Assembly (NCBI GenBank): GCA_027013225.1
Contig: JALUXU010000058.1
Location: forward strand, 1 to 64,000
Direction of reading: 5' to 3'
Length of the DNA: 64,000 nucleotides
From: Acidihalobacter sp.
GTDB lineage: Bacteria > Pseudomonadota > Gammaproteobacteria > DSM-5130 > Acidihalobacteraceae
The notes below the pieces were generated by a model. It was not told where the DNA came from, did not search any database, and worked only from the letters and a program-made list of their open reading frames with translations. Of this stretch, positions 57,861 to 64,000 are shown piece by piece. The translations under genes were made by a program, and so were the position numbers. Numbering within the stretch: position 1 is the stretch's first letter; each line of letters begins with the position of its first letter.

Positions 57861-59264
57861 ATGACTCAAACCACTGCCGGAACCCAACGCCGCGTGCCGA
57901 TCTCCAGTGAATCGCTGCGCGTACCGCCGCATTCCGTGGAAGCCGAACAGGCCGTCCTGGGTGGGCTCATGCTCGATAACTCGAGCTGGGAGCAAGTGGC
58001 GGACAGAGTCAACGAAGCGGACTTCTATCGCCAGGATCACAAGCTGATCTTCCGCGCCATTGAGGTTCTGGCCGAAGCCGGCAAGCCCTTGGACGTGGTG
58101 ACGCTGTCGGAAGCGCTGGAGCGCACCGGTAATCTCGAACGTGCGGGCGGACTGGCCTATCTGGGGGCCTTGGCCAAAGACACGCCCAGCGCGGCGAATA
58201 TCCGCGCTTATGCCGACATCGTCCGTGAGCGCTCGATTCTCAGGCAGTTGATCGCTGTCGGTACCCGCATCGCCGACAGTGGCTTCAATCCCGAAGGACG
58301 TGATTCAAGGCAGATACTCGATCAGGCCGAAAAAGAAGTATTCGAGATCGCGGAACAGGGCGTTCGCGGGAGAGCCGGCTTCGTCAGCATCAAGTCGCTC
58401 TTGAGGCCGACACTCGAGCGTATCGAAATGCTCAACGAGCGCGATGATGTCGTCACGGGACTGGCCACTGGTTATGATGAACTCGATGAGCGCACTTCGG
58501 GTTTCCAGGCCGGCGATCTGATCATCGTCGCCGGCCGTCCATCCATGGGGAAAACCACCTTTGCCATGAACATCGCCGAATACGCCGCTCTCAAGCAGCG
58601 CAGCCCGGTGGCGGTGTTCAGCATGGAGATGCCCGGCGATCAGCTCACCTTGCGCCTGCTTTCTTCCCTGGGCCGTATCGATCAGCATCGCCTGCGAACA
58701 GGCAAGCTCGATGAACATGACTGGCCGCGCCTGACCAGCGCCATGCAGATGCTCAGCGACACGCCGATTTTCGTTGACGATACGCCGGCGCTTACGCCTA
58801 CCGAGCTTCGCGCCCGTTCCCGCCGGCTGAAACGCGAGCATGGACTGGGTTTGATCGTCATCGACTATCTGCAACTCATGCAAGTGCCGGGAACCCGCGA
58901 AAATCGAGCCACTGAGATTTCCGAAATATCGCGCTCGCTCAAGACGCTGGCCAAGGAACTCTCAGTGCCGGTGGTCGCGCTCTCGCAACTCAACCGCAGC
59001 CTCGAGCAACGGCCGAACAAGCGGCCGGTGATGTCGGATCTTCGCGAATCAGGCGCCATTGAGCAGGATGCGGATGTGATCCTTTTTATCTATCGGGATG
59101 AGGTTTACAACGAAGACAGCCCCGATAAGGGAACGGCGGAAATACTCATTGCCAAACAGCGCAACGGCCCGATCGGAACCTTCCGCCTGACCTTTCTCGG
59201 TCAGTTCACTCGCTTCGAAAACCATGTTTCAGACGGTTATGCCGAAGGAGGCGGCTTCGGATGA
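57861..59264 (+). CDS. dnaB: Replicative DNA helicase
   Basis: The 467-residue protein has the N-terminal collar domain (PPHSVEAEQAVLGGLMLDNSSWEQVADRV) and a RecA-type motor. The motor shows Walker A GRPSMGKTTFAMNIA, VAVFSMEMPGDQLTLRLLSSLGRI, the Walker B region GLIVIDYLQLMQ and DLRESGAIEQDADVILFIYRDE. No intein is present. It unwinds DNA at the replication fork as a hexamer. Its stop overlaps alr by 4 bp. Confidence 0.98.
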   Translation: MTQTTAGTQRRVPISSESLRVPPHSVEAEQAVLGGLMLDNSSWEQVADRVNEADFYRQDHKLIFRAIEVLAEAGKPLDVVTLSEALERTGNLERAGGLAYLGALAKDTPSAANIRAYADIVRERSILRQLIAVGTRIADSGFNPEGRDSRQILDQAEKEVFEIAEQGVRGRAGFVSIKSLLRPTLERIEMLNERDDVVTGLATGYDELDERTSGFQAGDLIIVAGRPSMGKTTFAMNIAEYAALKQRSPVAVFSMEMPGDQLTLRLLSSLGRIDQHRLRTGKLDEHDWPRLTSAMQMLSDTPIFVDDTPALTPTELRARSRRLKREHGLGLIVIDYLQLMQVPGTRENRATEISEISRSLKTLAKELSVPVVALSQLNRSLEQRPNKRPVMSDLRESGAIEQDADVILFIYRDEVYNEDSPDKGTAEILIAKQRNGPIGTFRLTFLGQFTRFENHVSDGYAEGGGFG

Positions 59265-60328
59265 GGCGGCCCGCGCGCGCCTGGGTCGATCCGGCGGCGC
59301 TCCGCCATAACCTTGCCGTGGCCAGGCGGCACGCACCACATAGCCGGATCGTGGCCATGGTCAAGGCGAATGCCTACGGCCACGGGCTGGAGAATGTCGC
59401 CGCTGTCCTCGCCGATCGGGTCGATGCCTTCGGGGTGGCTTGCGTGCCGGAAGCCCTTGCTTTGAGAGAGGCGGGCATCGATGGACGCATTCTGGTCACT
59501 CAGGGGTTTCACACCGAAGCAGAACTTCACGATGCCGCCCGTTTCCATCTGGACGTGGTCGTCCATGCCGACTGGCAGCTCAGAGCGCTCGAGAACGCCT
59601 CGCTTCACGCGTTGCCGAAGCTGTGGGTCAAGGTTGATTCGGGCATGCATCGGCTGGGTTTTTCTTCTGAGCAGGTCCCCTTGATCCATGCCTCGCTCAG
59701 CCGCCTTTCCGGGCTTAAAACGCCGCCAGGCCTGTTGACCCATTTCGCCTGCGCCGATCAGCCGGAAAATTCATATACCTCTTTGCAGATTCAGCGCTTC
59801 GATCGCGCCACGCAAGCCTTGCGGGGCGAACGAAGCCTTTGCAATTCCGCTGCCGTATTCACACGTCGGGACGCGCATCGTGACTGGATTCGGCCCGGAA
59901 TCATGCTCTATGGCGCCTCTCCGCTGCAGGGGCGGCCGGCTGATGCGCTGGATCTGCGGCCGGCGATGCATCTGCGCGCGCCTTTGATCGCCATCAACCA
60001 TCGCCGGCGGGGCGATGCCATCGGTTACGGTGGACTCTGGACCTGCCCGCAAGACATGCCGGTCGGGGTGGTCGCCGCCGGTTACGGAGACGGCTATCCT
60101 CGACATGCGCCAAGCGGCGCGCCTGTGGCTTTACGCGGCCGTGTGGCCGCTCTCATTGGCCGCGTGTCAATGGACATGCTGACCATCGACCTGCGCGGCA
60201 TCGATGCCAGGGTGGGTGATGAGGTCGAATTGTGGGGCGGCGCCGTGCCGGTGGATGAAGTGGCGCGCCAGGCGGGGACGATCGCCTATGAACTGCTCTG
60301 TCAGGTCGGCGGCAGATGCCTGAGGTGA
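59261..60328 (+). CDS. alr: Alanine racemase
   Basis: The 355-residue fold-type III PLP enzyme has Lys35 in VKANAYGHG as the PLP-binding residue. The second catalytic base Tyr is in DAIGYGGLW, with VAAGYGDGYPR and GRVSMDMLTIDL beyond it. It makes D-alanine for peptidoglycan. The start overlaps the dnaB stop, as in many gammaproteobacteria where dnaB-alr is conserved. A GC-rich imperfect stem (AGCCGTG/CGCGGCT, 60331-60351) lies just past the stop but no T-run follows. Confidence 0.97.
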   Translation: MRRPARAWVDPAALRHNLAVARRHAPHSRIVAMVKANAYGHGLENVAAVLADRVDAFGVACVPEALALREAGIDGRILVTQGFHTEAELHDAARFHLDVVVHADWQLRALENASLHALPKLWVKVDSGMHRLGFSSEQVPLIHASLSRLSGLKTPPGLLTHFACADQPENSYTSLQIQRFDRATQALRGERSLCNSAAVFTRRDAHRDWIRPGIMLYGASPLQGRPADALDLRPAMHLRAPLIAINHRRRGDAIGYGGLWTCPQDMPVGVVAAGYGDGYPRHAPSGAPVALRGRVAALIGRVSMDMLTIDLRGIDARVGDEVELWGGAVPVDEVARQAGTIAYELLCQVGGRCLR

Positions 60329-60376
60329 AAAGCCGTGTAAGGCGCGCGGCTGAGTTATTCCGGTATGACAAAAAAC

Positions 60377-60400
60377 TTGATTAATGCTTACATAAATCAA
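60377..60400. repeat. Inverted repeat upstream of the fadL-like promoter
   Basis: TTGATT (60377-60382) and AATCAA (60395-60400) form a dyad with a 12-bp spacer, ending 6 bp before the -35 hexamer. This is a plausible operator position. Confidence 0.4.
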
Positions 60401-60406
60401 AAGGCA

Positions 60407-60434
60407 TTGACATCCACGTATCAGGGTTTATTCT
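60407..60434 (+). promoter_or_regulatory. Candidate promoter of the fadL-like gene
   Basis: A perfect -35 hexamer TTGACA (60407-60412) is followed after 16 bp by TATTCT (60429-60434). Transcription would begin about 70 nt before the ATG. Confidence 0.6.
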
Positions 60435-60482
60435 TGGTGTCCCTGGCAAAAAACCAGAATAATCAGCATATTAGAAAACCCT
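60423..60482 (+). repeat. Nested inverted repeats across the -10 and leader of the fadL-like gene
   Basis: Outer arms AGGGTTT (60423-60429) and AAACCCT (60476-60482) are a perfect 7-bp match. Inside them TATTCTTGGT (60429-60438) and ACCAGAATA (60453-60461) match with one bulged base. The left arms include the -10 element, so the structure could be an operator or could shape the 5' end of the message. Confidence 0.5.
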
Positions 60483-60510
60483 AATACTTGAAGAAATCGG
60501 AGGATACTTC

Positions 60511-61827
60511 ATGAAGAAGATGGTGAAACGCACCTTATTGGCCGCGTCCGTGGCCGCCGCCGTCGGCGCCATGGGCAATGCCTGGGCCACCAACGGCTAT
60601 GAATTGATCGGCATCGGCAGTTATCAGATGGGCATGGCCGGCGCGGTGGTGGCGGCTCCCGGTTCGGCGATGACCGCCAACACCAACCCGGCGGGCCTGG
60701 CCGACATCGCCCCGCAGGCGGATTTCAGCCTCGAAGCCTTCAGCCCCGACCGGCATGTGAATTTCAAGGCGACAGGAGGGCAGAAGCAGAAAAGCGACGT
60801 GAGCATGTACGGCATCCCGGCCTTGGGCTGGGTCGCTCCGGTGGCGCCGGGCTCCAACATCTATTTCGGTGGCGGCGCGTATGGCACCTCCGGCCTGGGC
60901 GTGGATTATCCGCAGACCATGTATAGCCCGGTAACCAACCCAATGGCGCCACCGAGTTCTAGCAATCCCCCCTTGTACTTCCGCGGCTATAGCAGCCTTT
61001 CGGTCATGGAGCTCGCGCCGGCGGTGGCGATGAAACTCAACGACCGACTCAGCGTCGGCTTCGCACTGAACATCGGCTATCTGCAGGCGTCCTTCCTGCA
61101 GCAGATCGTCTCGGGTGGTGGCAATACGTCTCCTGGGACGGTTCTTCAAGGAGTCAACATGACCCGCTCTTCCAGCGCCTTCGGCCTGGGCGCCACGCTG
61201 GGCGTGTTGTACAAGGTGAACCGCATGTGGACGGTGGGCGCGGCCTATACCAGCGAGCAGCGTTTCGAACTCAAATACAATCTGGCCCCGGGAGATATCA
61301 CCGTAAATGCCATGCCGTATCCCGGCGGCCGCTACACGCTCGTCATGAAGACCCCGCAGATGTTCGCCGTGGGCGCCACCGCGCACATCAACCCGTCGCT
61401 GTCGGTATCCGGCCAGATCAAGTACATCGGCTGGAAGCATGTGATGAACAGCCTGAGCGTCACCGGCCCGAAAAACTACAATGGTTTCACGCCGAAATGG
61501 AAGGATCAGACGGCCTATGCCCTGGCGGTCAACTACAAGGTCAACCCCGCCCTGCAGGTGCGCGCCGGCATCAACTACGCCAAGTCGCCGATCCGCAGCA
61601 ATGAAGTCGGTTACAACCTGATCCTGCCCGCCGTGGTGGAAACCCACTACACGGCCGGCGTGTCCTACCAGATCAACAAGCATTGGGGCATTGGCGGCGC
61701 CCTGATGTACGCGCCCAAGAAGACCTATACCGCGCCCATGACGACCAGTCAGACCAATCCAAACAAGGGCCAGAAGATCGATCTGAGTGAATCGGCCGTT
61801 TCCTTCAACCTGAAATACGTTTTCTAA
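60511..61827 (+). CDS. FadL/TodX family outer membrane transport protein
   Basis: The 438-residue product has a signal peptide ending AWA and the FadL-family N-terminus TNGYELIGIGSYQMGMAGAVVAAPGSAMTANTNPAGLADI, where NPAGLA is the conserved hatch motif. A beta-barrel pattern follows, ending with the aromatic C-terminal residue (LKYVF). It imports hydrophobic compounds such as long-chain fatty acids or hydrocarbons across the outer membrane. GGAGG lies upstream of the ATG. A strong promoter and terminator bracket it as a single-gene unit. Confidence 0.92.
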   Translation: MKKMVKRTLLAASVAAAVGAMGNAWATNGYELIGIGSYQMGMAGAVVAAPGSAMTANTNPAGLADIAPQADFSLEAFSPDRHVNFKATGGQKQKSDVSMYGIPALGWVAPVAPGSNIYFGGGAYGTSGLGVDYPQTMYSPVTNPMAPPSSSNPPLYFRGYSSLSVMELAPAVAMKLNDRLSVGFALNIGYLQASFLQQIVSGGGNTSPGTVLQGVNMTRSSSAFGLGATLGVLYKVNRMWTVGAAYTSEQRFELKYNLAPGDITVNAMPYPGGRYTLVMKTPQMFAVGATAHINPSLSVSGQIKYIGWKHVMNSLSVTGPKNYNGFTPKWKDQTAYALAVNYKVNPALQVRAGINYAKSPIRSNEVGYNLILPAVVETHYTAGVSYQINKHWGIGGALMYAPKKTYTAPMTTSQTNPNKGQKIDLSESAVSFNLKYVF

Positions 61828-61879
61828 GAAAACGAAATGGCACGCCTTGCCAAGGTCTTGCACTGAGGAAGGTCATGAA

Positions 61880-61906
61880 GGGGCATGGCGGCATGCCCCT
61901 TTTTTT
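61880..61906 (+). terminator. Intrinsic terminator after the fadL-like gene
   Basis: GGGGCATG-GCGG-CATGCCCC is a perfect 8-bp stem with a 4-nt loop, followed directly by seven T residues. It lies 52 bp past the stop codon. Confidence 0.95.
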
Positions 61907-62025
61907 GGCATTATTTATGCGGAAATGGCCGCAGGATACACTCCATATTCTATCCGCCGCATTCGGCGTTCGCGCCTTGCGGCGGAAACCCCGCAAATCC
62001 ATGACATACCCAGGAGTCGAAGATT

Positions 62026-62970
62026 ATGATCATGCGAAGGTTCGTTAAGTTTTTGATGTTGAGCTTCTGTCTGGCGTTTGTGCTGAGCGCCCAGGCCGCA
62101 GAAACCACGGTGCAGCCTTTCGTGCTCGCCTATATCAGCAATAGCGATTTCAAATCCACGGTCAAGACCGTCGAGCAGAAATTACAAAAGGGCGGTTTCA
62201 AAATCGTAGGCGTATACAATCTCGATTTGAAAAAATTTCATCCCTACCAGGCAGCGACGGTCATCTGCGTGACCAGCCCGGCGTTGCTCGCGGCGGCGGC
62301 GAGAACCTCTCACGGCGGATATGGCGCGGTGGAATCGGTGTCGGTGACGAAGACCGACGGCCAGATCCAGGTCGCCTACCTCAATCCCGTCTATTATTCC
62401 TACGCCTATCGCATGCATGCCGATTTGCAGCCGGTGTTGGAGCATTTGGGCAAAACGCTGGGGATGGAGCAGGCCTTCGGTAAGAAAATGACGCCCAAGT
62501 CGCTTGAAAACTATCACTACACCTTCGGCATGGAGTATTTCAATGAGCCTTTGCATTTGAAAACCTATGCCTCGCACGCGCAGGCGGTGGCGGCGGTCAG
62601 GAAGAATCTGCAGGCCGGAAAGCAACACACCCGTTTCGTCTATGAGGTCAATGTACCCGGCACCGATCAAACCGTGTTCGGCGTGGGGCTGGACAATCCC
62701 AACAACGGCAACGTGAACGACGCCCACATCATGCAGGTGGTGGATTTCAAGAAGCTCAAGGGCACCGCCTATCTGCCCTATCAGATTCTGGTGATGGGCA
62801 ACAAGGTCGAGGCTTTGAACCTTCGTTTCCGGTTGGCGGTGTTTTTCCCGGGCTTGTCGATGATGGGGGGGCATTCCTTCATGTCGCTGATGTCCGCGCC
62901 CGACGCGATCAAGAATGCCTTGACAAAAATGGCGGGCGGCAGCGTCTCCTCCGGTTTTTCGCTATTCTGA
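62026..62970 (+). CDS. Exported protein with DUF302-like N-terminal region
   Basis: The product has 314 residues with a signal peptide (MIMRRFVKFLMLSFCLAFVLSAQAA). The part STVKTVEQKLQKGGFKIVGVYNLDLKKF, with AATVICVTSPALLAAAARTSHGGYGAVESVSVTKTDGQIQVAYLNP, resembles the DUF302 fold, in which a helix precedes GF.V..... and a cofactor-like ligand site has been proposed. The second half (RFVYEVNVPGTDQTVFGVGLDNP, YLPYQILVMGNKVEALNLRFRLAVFFPGLSMMG) may be a second related module. AGGAG lies 9 nt before the ATG. The function is unknown. The gene is its own unit, ended by a terminator. Confidence 0.7.
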   Translation: MIMRRFVKFLMLSFCLAFVLSAQAAETTVQPFVLAYISNSDFKSTVKTVEQKLQKGGFKIVGVYNLDLKKFHPYQAATVICVTSPALLAAAARTSHGGYGAVESVSVTKTDGQIQVAYLNPVYYSYAYRMHADLQPVLEHLGKTLGMEQAFGKKMTPKSLENYHYTFGMEYFNEPLHLKTYASHAQAVAAVRKNLQAGKQHTRFVYEVNVPGTDQTVFGVGLDNPNNGNVNDAHIMQVVDFKKLKGTAYLPYQILVMGNKVEALNLRFRLAVFFPGLSMMGGHSFMSLMSAPDAIKNALTKMAGGSVSSGFSLF

Positions 62971-62993
62971 GAATTTACGGCGTAAATTTGTGA

Positions 62994-63018
62994 CCCCGGC
63001 TTGTCCGGGGTTTTTTTT
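62994..63018 (+). terminator. Intrinsic terminator after the DUF302-like gene
   Basis: CCCCGG-CTTGT-CCGGGG is a perfect 6-bp stem with a 5-nt loop followed by eight T residues, 23 bp past the stop codon. Confidence 0.95.
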
Positions 63019-63068
63019 GTCCCCATCTTTGGCGAGAATGCGGCAAATATCTTCAGGAGTCAGTTTTG

Positions 63069-63485
63069 ATGAAATCGATCAAAGTCACCAATCTGGGTGA
63101 AATCCGCAATGAGCTGAACAAGTACAAACGCGGCAAGAAATTTGACATACATCAGTTCAACCAGGTGGCGCGATTGGCATGGCTTGGCAAGATCGTAATG
63201 CATCCGCTGGACAGGGAAGATGCGGAGTGCAAGGCTTTTTTGCTCTATTGTGACTTTCCGGACGAGTTTCAGAATCATTTTCTGGACGTCGATCAGGATC
63301 TGGTAGGTCAGATGCATATCGTCGATGGCGAGCAGGCCGAAGCCCTGGCGCAGATTCTTCGCCAAGGGATCGAAGAGCGGGCCCAGTTGTATCAAGGATT
63401 GCGGCAAAGGGATTTCTATTTCGATCAATTTTACAAACCGCGCGACAAGAAGAAAAAAAACGAGACAGATGAAGCAGGAAACTGA
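63069..63485 (+). CDS. Conserved-looking hypothetical protein
   Basis: I do not recognise this protein. The ATG at 63069 follows AGGAG at 10 nt and gives 138 residues; the track adds a TTG codon. It is soluble, rich in charged residues, with no signal or membrane segment. Predicted helices include LGEIRNELNKYKRGKKFDIHQFNQVARLAWL and AEALAQILRQGIEERAQLYQGLRQ, and the C-terminus is a lysine-rich tail (KPRDKKKKN). It lies 9 bp before the lipoate-ligase-like gene and probably shares its message. Confidence 0.7.
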   Translation: MKSIKVTNLGEIRNELNKYKRGKKFDIHQFNQVARLAWLGKIVMHPLDREDAECKAFLLYCDFPDEFQNHFLDVDQDLVGQMHIVDGEQAEALAQILRQGIEERAQLYQGLRQRDFYFDQFYKPRDKKKKNETDEAGN

Positions 63486-63494
63486 CGCGGAAAA

Positions 63495-64000
63495 ATGAAC
63501 GTGACGGGCCTGCGCCTGTTGCATCTGGGCCATGTTGACCCTTTTTATTTGCATGCCGCCTATTCAGGCTTGGCGGAATCGCTGCATGAGGATGACCCTG
63601 GCTGGTTGTTGTTGGCGCGCAGCGCACGCGGCCATGTGGCTCTCGGAGCCAGTCAGTATGCGGATGCGGAATTGGATATCGAAGCCTGCCGACGCTTGCA
63701 GACGCCGATCGTTCAGCGTCCCCTGGGCGGAGGCAGCGTATGGGTCGACAAACATCAACTATGCGTGTTCTTCATCGTCCCCCGCCGTGAAAGACAACAG
63801 GATTTCTTTTCACGTTGTCTGCGCGTTCTAAGGGCAATGTATAGCGAGTTGGGCGTTGCGGCAAAAGTGGTCCGCGATCAGGATATTTGGGCAGGGGGAT
63901 CAAAGCTGCTTGGCAGCGGCGGGGCTTCAATCGGCAAGGCGCAGGTGTTCGGGGCCAGTATTATCGAACTGTTCGCCGCCGAACAATTCGCCGCCTGTGT
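63495..64000 (+). CDS. Lipoate-protein ligase A / BPL-LplA family protein, 3' end beyond the window
   Basis: This frame is absent from the ORF track because it runs off the window without a stop. From ATG at 63495 about 168 residues can be read. The segment PIVQRPLGGGSVWVDKHQLCVFFIVPR (residues 71-97) matches the RRxxGGGxVxHD ligand loop of lipoate ligases. Further on, DIWAGGSKLLGSGGASIGKAQVFGAS contains the position of the catalytic Lys (here K137 in SKLLGSG). Such enzymes attach lipoate or octanoate to a carrier protein. The usual R-R and H-D of the loop are altered (QRPLGGG, WVD). No carrier gene is adjacent within the window. Confidence 0.78.
   Translation, partial: MNVTGLRLLHLGHVDPFYLHAAYSGLAESLHEDDPGWLLLARSARGHVALGASQYADAELDIEACRRLQTPIVQRPLGGGSVWVDKHQLCVFFIVPRRERQQDFFSRCLRVLRAMYSELGVAAKVVRDQDIWAGGSKLLGSGGASIGKAQVFGASIIELFAAEQFAAC

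Noticed and set aside
61838-61860. TGGCACG followed by GC, a possible sigma-54 -24/-12 promoter after the fadL-like gene
   Set aside because: The GG-to-GC spacing is 8 instead of 10 bp, and the site lies directly before a terminator with no gene in reach.
60535-61863. 442-aa minus-strand ORF
   Set aside because: It is a shadow of the fadL-like gene; its His/Gly/Arg-rich composition is typical of the antisense of a GC-rich gene.

Overview
The window reads as a stretch of gammaproteobacterial chromosome, at roughly 55 percent GC by eye. The clade call rests on the joint presence of sspA-sspB, lpoA, the sdhE-ygfX overlap, bpt and the E. coli-like order yrbG-kdsD-kdsC-lptC-lptA-lptB-rpoN-hpf-ptsN. 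The species is not identifiable from sequence alone. Almost all of the DNA is housekeeping and tightly packed, with many 4-bp stop/start overlaps. The only mobile DNA seen is the in-frame tail of an IS110-type transposase at the left edge.

Layout. 1-4417 (+): transposase remnant, radC, an exported SGNH hydrolase, then an overlapping pair of a YVTN-type beta-propeller protein and a sterol-desaturase-family membrane hydroxylase. 4548-14681 (-): dsbG, ptsN, hpf, rpoN, the LPS transport and Kdo genes lptB-lptA-lptC-kdsC-kdsD, yrbG, and an LLM oxidoreductase with an SDR. 14721-25155 (+): a DUF72-like protein, mlaFEDCB (without ibaG), murA, hisG, a class I DAHP synthase inserted between hisG and hisD, hisC and a Nif3-like protein. 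25285-26342 (+): sspA-sspB. 26377-30795 (-): an FAD-linked oxidase, gmhA, yraN, lpoA. 30908-38616: an MscS channel behind a short leader ORF, ilvD, an exported DsrE-like protein, a CBS protein (-) and uup.

39136-50822 is a mixed block. It holds a DEAD-box-like protein with no intact ATPase motif, ydfG, ygjP, a MoeB/ThiF protein, lgt, alaX, bpt, mtfA, an alpha/beta hydrolase, pdxH, a MurE-like ligase lacking the usual diaminopimelate motif, an IsdG-like monooxygenase and purT. 51142-55421 (+) is sdhCDAB-sdhE-ygfX plus a NifU-domain protein. 55648-60328 (+) is rpsF-rpsR-DUF2232-rplI-dnaB-alr. The right end carries a FadL-family porin and an exported DUF302-like protein, each followed by a clear intrinsic terminator, then an unknown gene and a lipoate-ligase-like gene cut off by the window edge.

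Functionally, envelope biogenesis dominates: LPS transport and Kdo synthesis, phospholipid transport by Mla, peptidoglycan precursors and LpoA, lipoprotein maturation by Lgt, heptose synthesis and alanine racemase. Histidine and aromatic amino acid synthesis, respiratory complex II and translation/replication genes make up most of the rest. No tRNA, rRNA, CRISPR array or prophage was recognised. The most unusual items are the degenerate DEAD-box protein (39136-40293), the divergent MurE-like ligase (47648-49099), the repeat-containing purT/sdhC intergenic region, and the nested dyads at the fadL-like promoter.
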